From Candidatus Methanoperedens sp. (GTDB lineage: Archaea; Halobacteriota; Methanosarcinia; Methanosarcinales; Methanoperedenaceae), in assembly GCA_027460525.1 (NCBI GenBank), contig JAPZAS010000021.1:1-64000 (forward strand): a DNA stretch of 64,000 nucleotides. Reading direction: 5' to 3'. Of the stretch, positions 1-8,544 are shown piece by piece (position 1 is the stretch's first letter; each line of letters opens with the position of its first letter). The notes under the pieces were generated by a model that was not told the origin of the DNA, made no database searches, and saw nothing but the letters and a program-made list of their open reading frames with translations. The translations under genes and the position numbers were made by a program.

Positions 1-838
1 CATCGCCGCCGCAATCGCTCCAGGTGCGGAACTTCTCGACGATCCACGCACACAGTCCGGCCGGCGAGTCGTTCAATCCGTATGCCAGCGTCTGCGGCTT
101 GGTGCCCTGAATCCACTGGTAGCCGGTCTCATGGGTGCGGAATTTTTCCAAGTCAGCCAGGAAAACTTTCTCTTCTGGCGTTAGCTCGGGAGCATTGCGG
201 CCCTCGGCCGGGCCCACCGCAATCATGTTGAGATGAATCCCGTACACGCTCGCGGCGTGCACCTCGCCGATTCGCGACGTTATCGCCGCGCCCCAGTCCC
301 CGCCCTGCACCGCATAACGATTGTAGCCGAGCACCTGCGTCATCAGCTTGTGAAAAATATCGGCCATCGCCTGGATATTCATCGCACGGGCACGCGCGTG
401 ATCTGAAAATCCATAGCCCGGAAGCGACGGCGCGATCACGGTGAACGAATCTTTCGCGTCGCCGCCGTGCGCCGCCGGATCGGTGAGCATCGGGATAATC
501 TTCATGAACTCGTAAATCGATCCTGGCCATCCGTGAATCAGCAGCAGCGGCTTGGGATTCGGTCCCTTGCCTTTCTCGTGGATGAAATGAACGCCCAGCC
601 CGTCGACACTTGCCTTGAAGTGCGCGAAGCGGTTGATCTCACGCTCGTTGGCGCGCCAGTCGTATTTTGTCCTCCAGTACTCAACCAGTTCCTTTACGTA
701 GGCGAGATTGGCCCCATACTCCCACCCAGTATCGGGCACCTCGTCGGGAAACCGCGTCCGCGCCAGCCGCTCCCTGACGTCGGCAATCACCGCGTCGGGC
801 ACTTCGATACGAAACGGAACCGCCTTTCCATCTGCCAT
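1..838 (-). CDS. Epoxide hydrolase, EHN-type alpha/beta hydrolase (3' end outside window)
   Basis: The reading frame is open from an ATG at 838 to the window edge, so only the N-terminal 279 residues are visible. It begins MADGKAVPFRIEVPDAVI and continues with the epoxide hydrolase N-terminal region (RTRFPDE, GWEYG, WRANE), then the alpha/beta-hydrolase core. The oxyanion-hole HGWPGS motif is near residue 104 and the nucleophile-elbow-like GGDWGA near residue 160. The family opens epoxides to diols in the cytoplasm. GC content and codon use are those of a GC-rich bacterium and unlike everything after 2.8 kb, so this gene belongs to the bacterial part of a chimeric sequence. The family call is firm; the substrate is unknown. 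Confidence 0.85.
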   Translation of the reverse strand, partial: MADGKAVPFRIEVPDAVIADVRERLARTRFPDEVPDTGWEYGANLAYVKELVEYWRTKYDWRANEREINRFAHFKASVDGLGVHFIHEKGKGPNPKPLLLIHGWPGSIYEFMKIIPMLTDPAAHGGDAKDSFTVIAPSLPGYGFSDHARARAMNIQAMADIFHKLMTQVLGYNRYAVQGGDWGAAITSRIGEVHAASVYGIHLNMIAVGPAEGRNAPELTPEEKVFLADLEKFRTHETGYQWIQGTKPQTLAYGLNDSPAGLCAWIVEKFRTWSDCGGD

Positions 839-948
839 ATTAGCTGGACCTCGGATTTTGGTCTCGGGATTACGCTCAAAGTGCTACAAGGAATCGTGTG
901 ATTTCGTCAACCCGATTTCCCGCGCTGGAGCACCCGCGCGCAATTGTA

Positions 949-1044
949 TGCGGGGCTCGCGCCCCGCACCCCCGGCAGGGCACTGCCCTGCACCCTCTAC
1001 GTCTCCTGTGTACCTTGTTACCCTCGCCCGCTTGCGGGAGAGGG
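949..1044. repeat. Cluster of short GC-rich hairpins in bacterial intergenic DNA
   Basis: Three perfect or near-perfect hairpins follow each other: TGCGGGGC/GCCCCGCA at 949-968 with a 4-base loop, GCAGGGC/GCCCTGC at 975-991 with a 3-base loop, and CCCTCGCCCGC/GCGGGAGAGGG at 1021-1044. Short elements like these are scattered between genes in many GC-rich bacteria. They lie in the 388-base gap between the epoxide hydrolase and the HEAT protein, which holds no convincing gene. Confidence 0.6.
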
Positions 1045-1226
1045 AACGACGTCCGCGCCTAGGGTGAGGGTGCTTTCGGAAAGATGCGGGCTACGCCCTG
1101 TTAGGAAGTTAAGGCGCGAGGACGCGAATCCCCTCCAAGCGCAACCGCGTGGCACTATCCGAGGCGTAGCGAACGCGGAGTCGAGGGAAATCAAAAGTGC
1201 CGCGAGCCCCGCATACGATCGATCGC

Positions 1227-1754
1227 CTATGGTTGCTCGGCAGCCGCCGCGGTCTGCGACTCCGCGTAGCGCTTGAGCCCCCAAGTCGCCCACGTCCGCA
1301 GCTTCGGATCGGTCTCGTCGCGCAGGATGCAGCGGAATATCTTGGCGATGCGCCGCTGCGGCTTTTGAATCGCCAGCGTCAGCGCCGCGGTACGGCGCAC
1401 CTTGATGCTCTTGTCCTCGCGCAGCCTTTCGGCAAGCAACGGCACCGCGTCGATCGGATTCTCACCGTTCTTGCATCGGTCGCAGCCGAGCGAATGCACC
1501 GCCGCCTTGCGAACCTTCAGCTTCGGATCGTGCAGCGTCAGCACCAGGCGCTGAAGCGATTCGACGTCCCAATTGTGGTCGAGAAACATCGCGCACCACT
1601 GTCTGACACGCCACTCGGAATGCGACAGGCCGGCGCGGATGTGCGGCAGCGCATCGTCGCCAGCTTTCTGCAACTCGGCCCACGCGGCATTCAGCGTCTC
1701 GCGGTTGGCAAGCTGTTCGACGTATCGCGAAATATTCTGTTTTTGCTCTGCCAT
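1227..1754 (-). CDS. HEAT-repeat domain protein
   Basis: The ATG at 1754 is preceded by GGAGG seven bases upstream, which favours it over longer reading frames. The 175-residue product (MAEQKQNISRYVEQL...) is a row of helical HEAT-like repeats: WRVRQWCAMFLDH, LKVRKAAVHSLG and IKVRRTAALTLA each carry the Val-Arg-x-x-Ala pattern. Such proteins are usually cytoplasmic scaffolds, and some bind phycobilin lyases or nucleic acids; nothing here fixes a partner. It lies in the bacterial portion, between two repeat-rich intergenic stretches. Confidence 0.7.
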   Translation of the reverse strand: MAEQKQNISRYVEQLANRETLNAAWAELQKAGDDALPHIRAGLSHSEWRVRQWCAMFLDHNWDVESLQRLVLTLHDPKLKVRKAAVHSLGCDRCKNGENPIDAVPLLAERLREDKSIKVRRTAALTLAIQKPQRRIAKIFRCILRDETDPKLRTWATWGLKRYAESQTAAAAEQP

Positions 1755-1905
1755 TTTTTTCCTCCAGCCGCCAAATCCCGCGCCCGCAAACGAATTAACC
1801 CCGTGTTTGCCTGACCGGATATTCGGTCTGACGAACACGGGGTGTCCCCGTCTTCGCTCGGGCGATGCGCCGAATCTGTCGGCAGCAAGGCCCGGATATG
1901 TTTAC

Positions 1906-2134
1906 GCCGCCGTGTCGGACGTCAGCGACCGCTGGTTTAGGGCGGCCGTCTTCCCTCGCGGCACGGTCGGCACGTCGATCATATCGACCCGACGCTCAGT
2001 GTCAACACTGCGCCTACGCGCAATTATCAATGGACTTCGAGCGCAAGCGGTGATGCCGCCGTGTCGGACGTCGGCGTGACGCTTTTTTAGGGCGCCACGT
2101 CTTCCCTCGCGGCACGGTCGGCATACCGATCATA
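1906..2134. repeat. Two direct repeats of about 78 bp
   Basis: Positions 1906-1982 and 2055-2134 share GCCGCCGTGTCGGACGTC, a central TTTAGGGCG and then CTTCCCTCGCGGCACGGTC, ending in GATCATA. The copies are about 149 bp apart, start to start, with an unrelated spacer. They fill most of the 430-base gap between the HEAT and YqeY genes, where I see no gene. They are probably a dispersed intergenic element of the bacterial source genome. Confidence 0.7.
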
Positions 2135-2184
2135 GTACCGCGCGATATGCAGTCAACATGTGAAATCAAAGTTCGCGCGGCGGG

Positions 2185-2628
2185 CTATTTCTTCGCGAGC
2201 GCTTCCTTCGCGAGTTCGCTGGCTGTCTTGCCGTCCAGGCTGGCGCCGAACTTTTCGCGCAGGGCCTTCATGATAGCGCCCATCTGAGACGCGCCACCCG
2301 CCATCGCCGCCGCAATTTCGGCACGCACTTGATCGGGCGATGCCGTCGCGGGCAAATACGACTCGAGAATCCTCGCTTCGATCTCATTCTGCTCGATCAA
2401 ATCGACGCGCGCCGCCTTGCGCGCGAACTCCAGCGACTCTTCGCGCTTGGCCCGTTCGCGTTTGAAGATTTGCAGAATCTCGTCCGTGGTCGCTTCGGTG
2501 TTGGGCGCCCGCTTCTCGGCTTTTTCGAGCCTCGAAATCTCCGTCATCACTCCGCGCAGCGTCATCGTGCGCAGCTTGTCGCCGCTTTTCATCGCGGCCT
2601 TCAAATCATCCTGTATTTTTTGTTTCAC
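2185..2628 (-). CDS. GatB/YqeY domain-containing protein
   Basis: A 147-residue protein of the usual length for the YqeY family, beginning MKQKIQDDLKAAMKSGDK and containing the family's LRGVMTEISRLEKAEKR region and the C-terminal QMGAIMKALREKFG motif. The domain is related to the tRNA-binding tail of the GatB amidotransferase subunit; free-standing YqeY proteins have no agreed function. In many bacteria yqeY sits next to rpsU and dnaG-rpoD. Only a lysine-ending gene tail is visible upstream here before the sequence switches to archaeal DNA. Confidence 0.88.
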   Translation of the reverse strand: MKQKIQDDLKAAMKSGDKLRTMTLRGVMTEISRLEKAEKRAPNTEATTDEILQIFKRERAKREESLEFARKAARVDLIEQNEIEARILESYLPATASPDQVRAEIAAAMAGGASQMGAIMKALREKFGASLDGKTASELAKEALAKK

Positions 2629-2738
2629 AATTTGGATTTCTGTTTCGCGATGATTGCAGCGCGACGCGGCCCGCGAATTCGCGAGCCGGAGTCCGCCGCC
2701 GTCCTAGTATGAGTACCGGCGGCTGTTTCGGCGTCCGG

Positions 2739-2793
2739 CTACTTTTTCTTCGCCGGCGCCGCGGCTTCGGCGGCGCCCGGAGCGGCCGCGACC
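2739..2793 (-). CDS. C-terminal tail of a bacterial protein, cut by the chimera join
   Basis: On the minus strand a frame reads VAAAPGAAEAAAPAKKK and ends at a TAG at 2739-2741, 110 bases upstream of yqeY. An Ala/Pro-rich tail ending in several lysines is typical of small bacterial ribosomal or nucleic-acid-binding proteins. Its 5' part is replaced by archaeal DNA at about 2,795. The identity cannot be read from 17 residues. Confidence 0.35.
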
Positions 2794-2805
2794 CCACGTA
2801 AGTAT
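2785..2805. other. Chimera join between bacterial and archaeal DNA
   Basis: Left of about 2,795 the DNA is very GC-rich (gcggccgcg); right of it the sequence turns abruptly to AT-richer archaeal DNA (gtatgggtataggaaag). The join cuts coding sequence on both sides. The archaeal nucleotidyltransferase loses its C-terminus after ...YVLSYTHTYVG, running on into an Arg/Pro-rich nonsense tail, and the bacterial gene keeps only its tail. This is the pattern of a misassembly. Confidence 0.75.
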
Positions 2806-3574
2806 GGGTATAGGAAAGCACGTAGCTTATATCAGGATGCCGGATTTTATAAATTGCTGGGCTGTCGAATGAAAAATCCGCGTTTGTCACAACTGCCTCG
2901 ATTGTCCGGGCGCCGGCATCAACTCCACGAAGACATGGGGCAATCTCCTCCCAGTCCCGCACGTACAGGAGGTCAAAATATGTTTCTCCCACCATGCCCC
3001 TGTTCCCCTTCCTCTTTTCATGAGTCAGGAATTCATCGAAAGATAGCTCAGGCTTGCGTTTCTTATAGATTTCATGCCACATCTGGTCGCTTATCTCTGC
3101 TATGGGATTTTTTTCCTTCTTTGCACGCGCAATAATATCCCTGGCTTTGAACCATGAACGTCCATACACAATGAAATCAATGTCCGACGACTCGTTTTCC
3201 AGACCTGCAAGAAGCGACCCCGTAACTCCCATTTTATCAGGCGGGATAGAGCTAAGTGTGCTCACAATAGCCCTGACTTTGCTGTTTTCCGCTGCCACCA
3301 GCGCCAGCCCACTGCTGGGCGCAAGTACCTGCCTGACACAATCCCACGGAACTATATGGACGTCGCTCACCCATTCAGGGCGCGCTGCTTTCATAAACTC
3401 AAATGCAGCATCAAAATCCAGTTTGCGGTATTTTTTATGTTTCCCCCTTTCACCCATGGCATCAGGCACGTACCTGAGAATCGAGCGTACTCCCTTTTCA
3501 TGGCAGTAGTCTGCCACTGCAAATATCCAGTCATCGTGTGTAATTATAAAATCCCGGAGGCGGGTTCTTGGCAT
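2797..3574 (-). CDS. Archaeal nucleotidyltransferase-domain protein (3' end lost at the join)
   Basis: Starts MPRTRLRDFIITHDDWIFAVADYCHEKG and keeps about 259 native residues. The middle has the polymerase-beta-type nucleotidyltransferase signature GVTGSLLAGLENESSDIDFIV, that is a Gly-Ser motif followed by the Asp-x-Asp metal ligands. It resembles archaeal predicted nucleotidyltransferases of unknown substrate. The frame continues to 2606, but everything after THTYVG is Arg/Pro/Lys-rich bacterial DNA read in the wrong context, so the real C-terminus is missing. A TATA-like tttatataaat at about 3595-3605 lies just upstream of its ATG, on the minus strand. Confidence 0.7.
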
Positions 3575-3593
3575 CGATTACTCTACGGAATCG

Positions 3594-3660
3594 GATTTAT
3601 ATAAAGAGTACGCATATCGCATCTGATTTTATTTAATTTTAGCAAAGTTTTATATATCGT
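3594..3660. promoter_or_regulatory. Divergent archaeal promoters
   Basis: The gap between the nucleotidyltransferase (minus) and the TRAM gene (plus) has a TATA-like element for each: tttatataaa near 3596-3605 for the minus-strand gene and gttttatatatcg near 3646-3658 for the plus-strand gene. The TRAM gene would then have a leader of about 100 bases. Confidence 0.45.
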
Positions 3661-3783
3661 AAGGATAATTATCAAACAAGATTAAAGCTGTTTTAAGCGG
3701 CATTTACAGCAGTAAAGGTTTGACTATTTCTGCAGTTATGTTTGCCCCGACAGATGATAATCGAACGTTAAGGATGTGTAATA

Positions 3784-3993
3784 GTGAAAGAATTTCAGGA
3801 AAGAATTGCTCCGGTAAAAGCCGGGGAAACGTATGATGTATCGATAGACGACCTAGCAAAAGAAGGCGACGGTATCGCCAGGATAGAGGGCTTTGTTATC
3901 TTTGTGCCTGCAACAAAAGTAGGCGATAAGGTCAAGATCAAGGTAAACAAAGTAATGCGGAAATTCGCAATCGCCGAGAAAGTAGAAGCCTAA
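3784..3993 (+). CDS. TRAM domain protein
   Basis: A 69-residue protein that is essentially one TRAM domain ([20 protein letters not shown], then [17 protein letters not shown]). It starts with GTG at 3784, a few bases after the purine-rich aaggatg. Stand-alone TRAM proteins are abundant in methanogenic archaea, and the family is known to bind RNA, with cold-related RNA-chaperone activity shown for some members. It is a single-gene unit: its 3' end runs into a T-rich terminator shared with the convergent helicase. Confidence 0.92.
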   Translation: MKEFQERIAPVKAGETYDVSIDDLAKEGDGIARIEGFVIFVPATKVGDKVKIKVNKVMRKFAIAEKVEA

Positions 3994-4036
3994 ACAATTA
4001 TTTTTCTTATTTTTCTATCTTAATTATTAATTTTTT
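3994..4036. terminator. T-rich terminator between convergent genes
   Basis: Runs of T (tatttttcttatttttct, then taatttttt) follow the TRAM stop codon directly. Archaeal RNA polymerase terminates at oligo-T, so this fits a TRAM-gene terminator. The complementary strand is A-rich here and would need other signals for the helicase gene. Confidence 0.5.
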
Positions 4037-6201
4037 GCATTATTTTTCTTGATATCATTAAAAAAATTCATAAGAGAATACTTCACGTTTTCGGGCTTGA
4101 CATCGATTATCTCTTCCCGTTCTGTTTCCGGAAAGATATTGAATACGGAATATTTCCCCAGTTTCTTAGCCGATGAAGAGGTGTATCGCCCGTCAAGCAG
4201 CACTCTGACACCAAAGTCCTGAGGTGAACGCACCACCCTGCCGAGCGCCTGCCGTACTTTTCTAATTGTGGGGATCTCAATCGCATAATCCCAGCCGTGC
4301 CCGAACTCTGCCTCGTACGCAGCCTCGATTGCCCTCGTCCTATCGCTCAAAGCCGGATATCCCACGCCCACGATAACCACGGTTCTCCCCCTTCCATTCT
4401 TATAGTCCACACCTTCGGTGAGGGTTCCCCACATATATGATATGAGCACAGCCTTTTTGCCATTTTCCCCTATCCTGAAGAACTCATCCCTGATGGTCTG
4501 CGCCGAAACGCCAACCTCGTCGAGGAAAACGGGAACACTGCATTTAAGCCTGCTTTTGTACAGCAGAGCCTCATTGAAGCTCGGAAAAAATATGAGCACA
4601 TTGCCATCCGACTGCTCAATTATATCGCCCAGAACTTTGGTGACAAGCTCCTTTGTCTGTGGCATATCCCTGTCCTTGGCAAAAAGAGGCGGAACCGAGA
4701 CTGCAATGGTCTGTCGTCTTTCTCTTGGAAAGCACAGACCAAACGCCAGTTCACTGGTTTCGCGCGCTATGCCAAGAGTGGTCTTGATGGTCGCAAACGG
4801 CGCAAGCGTGGCTGACATTAATACTGCTGCATGGAGAGAATTAAATAGCGGCGCAGTTACGTTTTTTGGGATGCAGGTGAATAATTCAAGCCGTCCGTAA
4901 ATTTCATTGTTCAGGCGCCGCACACCCAGAACAGGGTAATATCCCATATCGTTTGAAAATTTAAAGTAATTCGAAAGGAAACCTGCTGTAGCAAGGCTGC
5001 TGGATATTTTTTTGACGGGGCTTTTTCCTTCCATGAATTGCTTCTCGTAAAACGCATCAATAGTCGCCCCGAAACTCCGTATATGTTCTATTGTCTCCTC
5101 GGTTTTCTTAATCCCTGCTCCGTCCAATGCCCGCAGAAGTCGAGCCCTGAACATATCCATCCTTTCTTCTGGGTCTGATATTCGAAGGTCGTGCCACTCC
5201 TTGCCAATCCTTTCCCGTTCACCGAATTTCTTATCGAGGATGTAGTTATATGTCGATTTCAGGGTATCAAGAAAGACGCGCAAAAACGTTTCAACTTCCT
5301 GCGAGGGGAGAGTGTCCCTGTTCGCTTCAACCTCATCGAGCGCCCTGTTTATGGTAAGTTCTGAAAGTTTCATGGACGAATGAGAGCGCGCTGCGGATTC
5401 AATATTATGGGCTTCATCAAAAATTGCAATAATATCCGCCAGGCTTTTATCCATCCACCCCAGCACATTGGTGCGGATATCCTCATCAAGAAAATGATGA
5501 TAATTGCATATCAAAAGGTCGGCTTCTTTCATAAACCTTTTAAGTAATTCGTACCCGCAAGCTTTATGTGATAATGCCCACTCAGCGACTTCTTCCGGAG
5601 TGCGCACACCGGAAAAAAGCCATGTACGGAACTCTTCATTGTCGCCCTTTAGCAGTTCAAGCAGCATATCGCATGAATTTTTCCTCTGCTCATGGAGATG
5701 CCGCTCTTCTTTATCGAACTCAATACTGAGTTCCCTTTGAAGTTCGATTAACCCCGAATCTTTGACTCGCTTCAGTTTGTCCTTGACGGATTTTATTTCG
5801 GTTTTCAATTGCCCGAAGTCTTTCTCCTGCTCGATCAGTTTATACGTATTATCCCGAAGCAAACTGCATGTGTCGTAATCCATATTCGGCTTCGGGCACA
5901 TCAGCATTTTACCTTTGAGCACTATCACTTTAATATCGGTTTGTTTTTTTATTTCCCTTGCCTCTTCTATGAACTGAGCCATCTGCTGGTGGACGTTGGT
6001 GGCGATAACCACGGTCTTTTTCTCTGTTTTCGCAATATGAAGGGCTGGTGTAAGCGCGCTCAGCGTCTTCCCTGTACCGCACGCTCCTTCAAACAATGCG
6101 ACCTGTTTCTTTATTAAAGCCTCGTGTATGGCATCCATCGCTTCCAGTTGGTTTGGATAGTATGAGCTCTTCGGAAAGTAGTGCAGGTAGTCCTTTTTCA
6201 T
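4027..6201 (-). CDS. XPD/Rad3-family ATP-dependent DNA helicase
   Basis: About 724 residues, close to the usual size for archaeal XPD-like superfamily 2 helicases. Walker A is EGACGTGKTLSA near residue 40, the DEAH box is FDEAHNIESAAR near residue 267, and the C-terminal helicase motif VRQALGRVVRSPQDFG is near residue 657. Cysteines at MLMCP, DTCSLL, NSCDML and KACGYELL between Walker A and the DEAH box are candidates for the four 4Fe-4S ligands, although their spacing is wider than in classical XPD. The ATG at 6201 (MKKDYLHYFP) is preferred to a TTG two codons upstream. The role is DNA unwinding in repair; no partner gene is adjacent. Confidence 0.9.
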   Translation of the reverse strand: MKKDYLHYFPKSSYYPNQLEAMDAIHEALIKKQVALFEGACGTGKTLSALTPALHIAKTEKKTVVIATNVHQQMAQFIEEAREIKKQTDIKVIVLKGKMLMCPKPNMDYDTCSLLRDNTYKLIEQEKDFGQLKTEIKSVKDKLKRVKDSGLIELQRELSIEFDKEERHLHEQRKNSCDMLLELLKGDNEEFRTWLFSGVRTPEEVAEWALSHKACGYELLKRFMKEADLLICNYHHFLDEDIRTNVLGWMDKSLADIIAIFDEAHNIESAARSHSSMKLSELTINRALDEVEANRDTLPSQEVETFLRVFLDTLKSTYNYILDKKFGERERIGKEWHDLRISDPEERMDMFRARLLRALDGAGIKKTEETIEHIRSFGATIDAFYEKQFMEGKSPVKKISSSLATAGFLSNYFKFSNDMGYYPVLGVRRLNNEIYGRLELFTCIPKNVTAPLFNSLHAAVLMSATLAPFATIKTTLGIARETSELAFGLCFPRERRQTIAVSVPPLFAKDRDMPQTKELVTKVLGDIIEQSDGNVLIFFPSFNEALLYKSRLKCSVPVFLDEVGVSAQTIRDEFFRIGENGKKAVLISYMWGTLTEGVDYKNGRGRTVVIVGVGYPALSDRTRAIEAAYEAEFGHGWDYAIEIPTIRKVRQALGRVVRSPQDFGVRVLLDGRYTSSSAKKLGKYSVFNIFPETEREEIIDVKPENVKYSLMNFFNDIKKNNAKN

Positions 6202-6259
6202 CAGCAACTATACGATGCAGGCATGATATAAACAGTACGATAGGTTATTCGAGCACTCC

Positions 6260-6306
6260 AGTACTAATTAAGTAGTACTAAATTAGCACCACTATATATA
6301 TTGGTG
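6260..6306 (+). promoter_or_regulatory. Promoter/operator region upstream of the DUF356-fwd genes
   Basis: A TATATATAT box at 6293-6301 is enclosed by an inverted repeat, CACCA at 6287-6291 and TGGTG at 6302-6306. A second symmetric element, AGTACT at 6260-6265 and again at 6274-6279, lies just upstream. The box is about 60 bases before the ATG at 6358. The symmetry around the TATA box suggests a repressor site. Its regulator is not identifiable here. Confidence 0.45.
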
Positions 6307-6357
6307 TTACTACTTTTTAATTTAAAAATGGATAGTGCTAAAAAACAGGGGGAAACT

Positions 6358-6750
6358 ATGAATTCAATGGCTGTGGTGAGAGCTGATGACGTATCAAAAG
6401 TTAAAATAGCTCTCTGCGATCTGGTGAGATACGGACATATGACTTTTGCAGATAGTGCAAGAAAACTGGAACCCACTTTTGCAGATAATATTCTCGTACA
6501 CATAATGAAAAGCCCGCTCAGGGCAAGCTGTTCGGCTGCGGCCATAGTGCCGCTTGAGGATCAGGCAAGCATTGCAATCGGGAGGCTTAGGAAAATCCAT
6601 CCGCCTGCCCATGTGATTATCGTAAGCCCAAGGCATGAAATATACCACGAACTGGTTAACTATGTGGACATATTGCCTGAGATAGACCTGATGCTTGAGC
6701 CCTGGGCTGAGCCTGAGCAGGTTCTGCAGGCAGCCGAAGCCCAGGTTTAA
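6358..6750 (+). CDS. DUF356-like conserved archaeal protein
   Basis: 130 residues from the ATG at 6358, which has GGGGG five bases upstream. It contains LCDLVRYGHMTFADSARKLEPTFADNI and RKIHPPAHVIIVSPRHEIY, and it resembles the methanogen-restricted DUF356 family of unknown function; that assignment is from memory of the family pattern. It is the first gene before fwdD and reads in the same direction with a 90-base gap, so it may be linked to methanofuran metabolism. The product is probably soluble, with no signal peptide or membrane segment. Confidence 0.6.
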   Translation: MNSMAVVRADDVSKVKIALCDLVRYGHMTFADSARKLEPTFADNILVHIMKSPLRASCSAAAIVPLEDQASIAIGRLRKIHPPAHVIIVSPRHEIYHELVNYVDILPEIDLMLEPWAEPEQVLQAAEAQV

Positions 6751-6840
6751 CCTGGCTCGTTTTAGTTTTTACGTTTTTCCGGTTTTGTGAATCGAACAAA
6801 ATCACATACTTTTTAAACATGGAAGTAAAAAGAAGAGACC

Positions 6841-7212
6841 ATGACATTAAAAGTAACCTTGATAACAGGAAGAACAATCAGCCAGGGAGTAAATCTTGAA
6901 AACAAGACCTCTTCTGATTATATGGAAGCAACCGCTTCCTGTGAATTGAATTCAAAGGATATAGAGCTCTTGGGTAAACCAAAGTATGTGAGGGTTAAAA
7001 CGGAATACGGGGAAGTGATTGTGAAGTTAAAAGAGAACGACGCCAATCCGGACAGCATCGCATTCATCCCGATGGGCCCATGGGCAAATGCTGTTGTCGA
7101 CCCCGACACCAAAGGCTGCGGGATGCCAGGATTCAAAGGAATCCCTGCTGAAATCGAAGCTACGGAGGATAAAGTACTGTTATTGAAAGAACTGATGGCG
7201 AGGTATAAGTAA
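6841..7212 (+). CDS. fwdD: Formylmethanofuran dehydrogenase subunit D
   Basis: A 123-residue molybdopterin-dinucleotide-binding beta-barrel domain (TLITGRTISQGVNLENK, then FIPMGPWANAVVDPDTKGCGMPGFKG). It covers the pterin in the FwdB active site. Its stop codon overlaps the fwdB start by one base (TAATG), so the two are translationally coupled. A TTTTTAAA element at about 6811-6818 could serve as an internal promoter. The complex reversibly reduces CO2 and methanofuran to formylmethanofuran; in a methane oxidiser it would run in the oxidative direction. Confidence 0.93.
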   Translation: MTLKVTLITGRTISQGVNLENKTSSDYMEATASCELNSKDIELLGKPKYVRVKTEYGEVIVKLKENDANPDSIAFIPMGPWANAVVDPDTKGCGMPGFKGIPAEIEATEDKVLLLKELMARYK

Positions 7213-8543
7213 TGAAAGTAATAACCGACGCGCTCTGCCCTTTTTGCGGCTGTCTGTGCGATGACATCACAGTGGTTGTAGAGGATAACAAGATAATTGA
7301 AGCAAAACATGCCTGCATGCTGGGCTCTGCAAAAATACTGGGGCACTGCAGGCTTGGCGGGACAAACATAGAGACGCACCACACCATAAAAGAACCCATG
7401 ACCAGAGCAGATAAAAATGCGAATTTCAGGGAAGTATCCTATGATGAAGCCATCAACGAAGCGGCAGGGATACTTGCCAAATCAAAGAGACCTCTTCTGT
7501 ACGGCTGGGCTTCTGCATCATGCGAAGTCCATAAAAAAGGCCTCCTTTTAGCCGAAGAACTTGGTGCGATAGTAGACAATACAGCATCTGTATGCCACGG
7601 TCCAACAGGGCTTGCGACCCATGAAAAGGGCGCCCCGTCTGCCACACTGGGACAGATAAAGAACCGCGCTGATGTTATCGTGTTCTGGGGCTGCAATCCT
7701 GTGCAGGCACATCCAAGGCACATGGGACGTTATTCGACTTTTGCACGGGGATTTTTTTCGGAAAAGGGAAGAAAGGGACGCAAGATTATCGTAGTGGATG
7801 TACGGAAGACCGACACTGCAAAAATGGCTGATGAATATGTGGAAGTACAGCAGGGCAGTGATTATCTGGTTCTATCGGCGCTGCGCGCCATACTTTCAGG
7901 ACATGCTGATGTCGTGCCTGAGACTGTGGGCGGCGTTTCGAAGGCTTCACTTGTAAAGGTTGTGGAGACATTAAAGACAGCCAATTTCGGTGCGATATTT
8001 TTCGGCATGGGACTCACCCAGAGCAAATCCAGGTATAAGAACATCGACAATGCCGTTTCGCTGACCTTTGAATTGAACTCGTTTACAAAATATGTAATCA
8101 TGCCCATGCGCGGGCACTACAACGTGACGGGTTTCAACCAGGTGTGCACATGGGAAACGGGTTTCACAACGGCAGTGGATTTTTCGCGCGGGATACCCTA
8201 TTATAATCCAGGCGAGACAGCAGCCAATGACGTGCTTTACAGGAATGAAGTGGATGCCGCGATGATTATAGCTGCCGACGCTGCTGCGCATTTCCCTGCA
8301 AATTCGGTGCGCCAGCTTGCAAAGGTACCTTTAGTTCAGATCGACCCCCACTGGAGCGCCACAACAGAGATAGCCAATGTGGTTATACCCACAGCCATCT
8401 GCGGTATTGAAGTGGAAGGAACAGCGTACAGGATGGACGGCGTTTCCTTGCGCCTTCGAAAGATGATAGAACCAACGCATATGACAGATGAAGAGGTGCT
8501 GGAAAGAATAACCCAGCGTGTAAGAGAGCTGCGGGGTGAGTGA
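7212..8543 (+). CDS. fwdB: Formylmethanofuran dehydrogenase subunit B (catalytic, Mo/W)
   Basis: 443 residues, the normal FwdB/FmdB length. The N-terminal CPFCGCLCDDI supplies 4Fe-4S ligands. Cys128 in NTASVCHGPTG is in the position of the metal-coordinating Cys/Sec; here it is a Cys codon, not TGA. HPRHMGRYS and PANSVRQLAKVPLVQIDPH are further conserved stretches. It forms the CO2/formate site of the complex. Whether the metal is tungsten or molybdenum cannot be told from the sequence. Confidence 0.95.
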   Translation: MKVITDALCPFCGCLCDDITVVVEDNKIIEAKHACMLGSAKILGHCRLGGTNIETHHTIKEPMTRADKNANFREVSYDEAINEAAGILAKSKRPLLYGWASASCEVHKKGLLLAEELGAIVDNTASVCHGPTGLATHEKGAPSATLGQIKNRADVIVFWGCNPVQAHPRHMGRYSTFARGFFSEKGRKGRKIIVVDVRKTDTAKMADEYVEVQQGSDYLVLSALRAILSGHADVVPETVGGVSKASLVKVVETLKTANFGAIFFGMGLTQSKSRYKNIDNAVSLTFELNSFTKYVIMPMRGHYNVTGFNQVCTWETGFTTAVDFSRGIPYYNPGETAANDVLYRNEVDAAMIIAADAAAHFPANSVRQLAKVPLVQIDPHWSATTEIANVVIPTAICGIEVEGTAYRMDGVSLRLRKMIEPTHMTDEEVLERITQRVRELRGE

Positions 8544-8544
8544 C

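Noticed and set aside
1197-1814. Long plus-strand frame opposite the HEAT-repeat gene
   Set aside because: It is the mirror of a convincing minus-strand gene in GC-rich DNA, rich in Arg/Pro/Leu, with no known domain.
2606-2796. Continuation of the nucleotidyltransferase frame into an Arg/Pro-rich tail
   Set aside because: The sequence there is bacterial and read in a frame without meaning; it is an artefact of the chimera join.
7586-7610. Possible selenocysteine in FwdB
   Set aside because: The metal-ligand codon in TASVCHGP is TGC/TGT-type Cys, not TGA.
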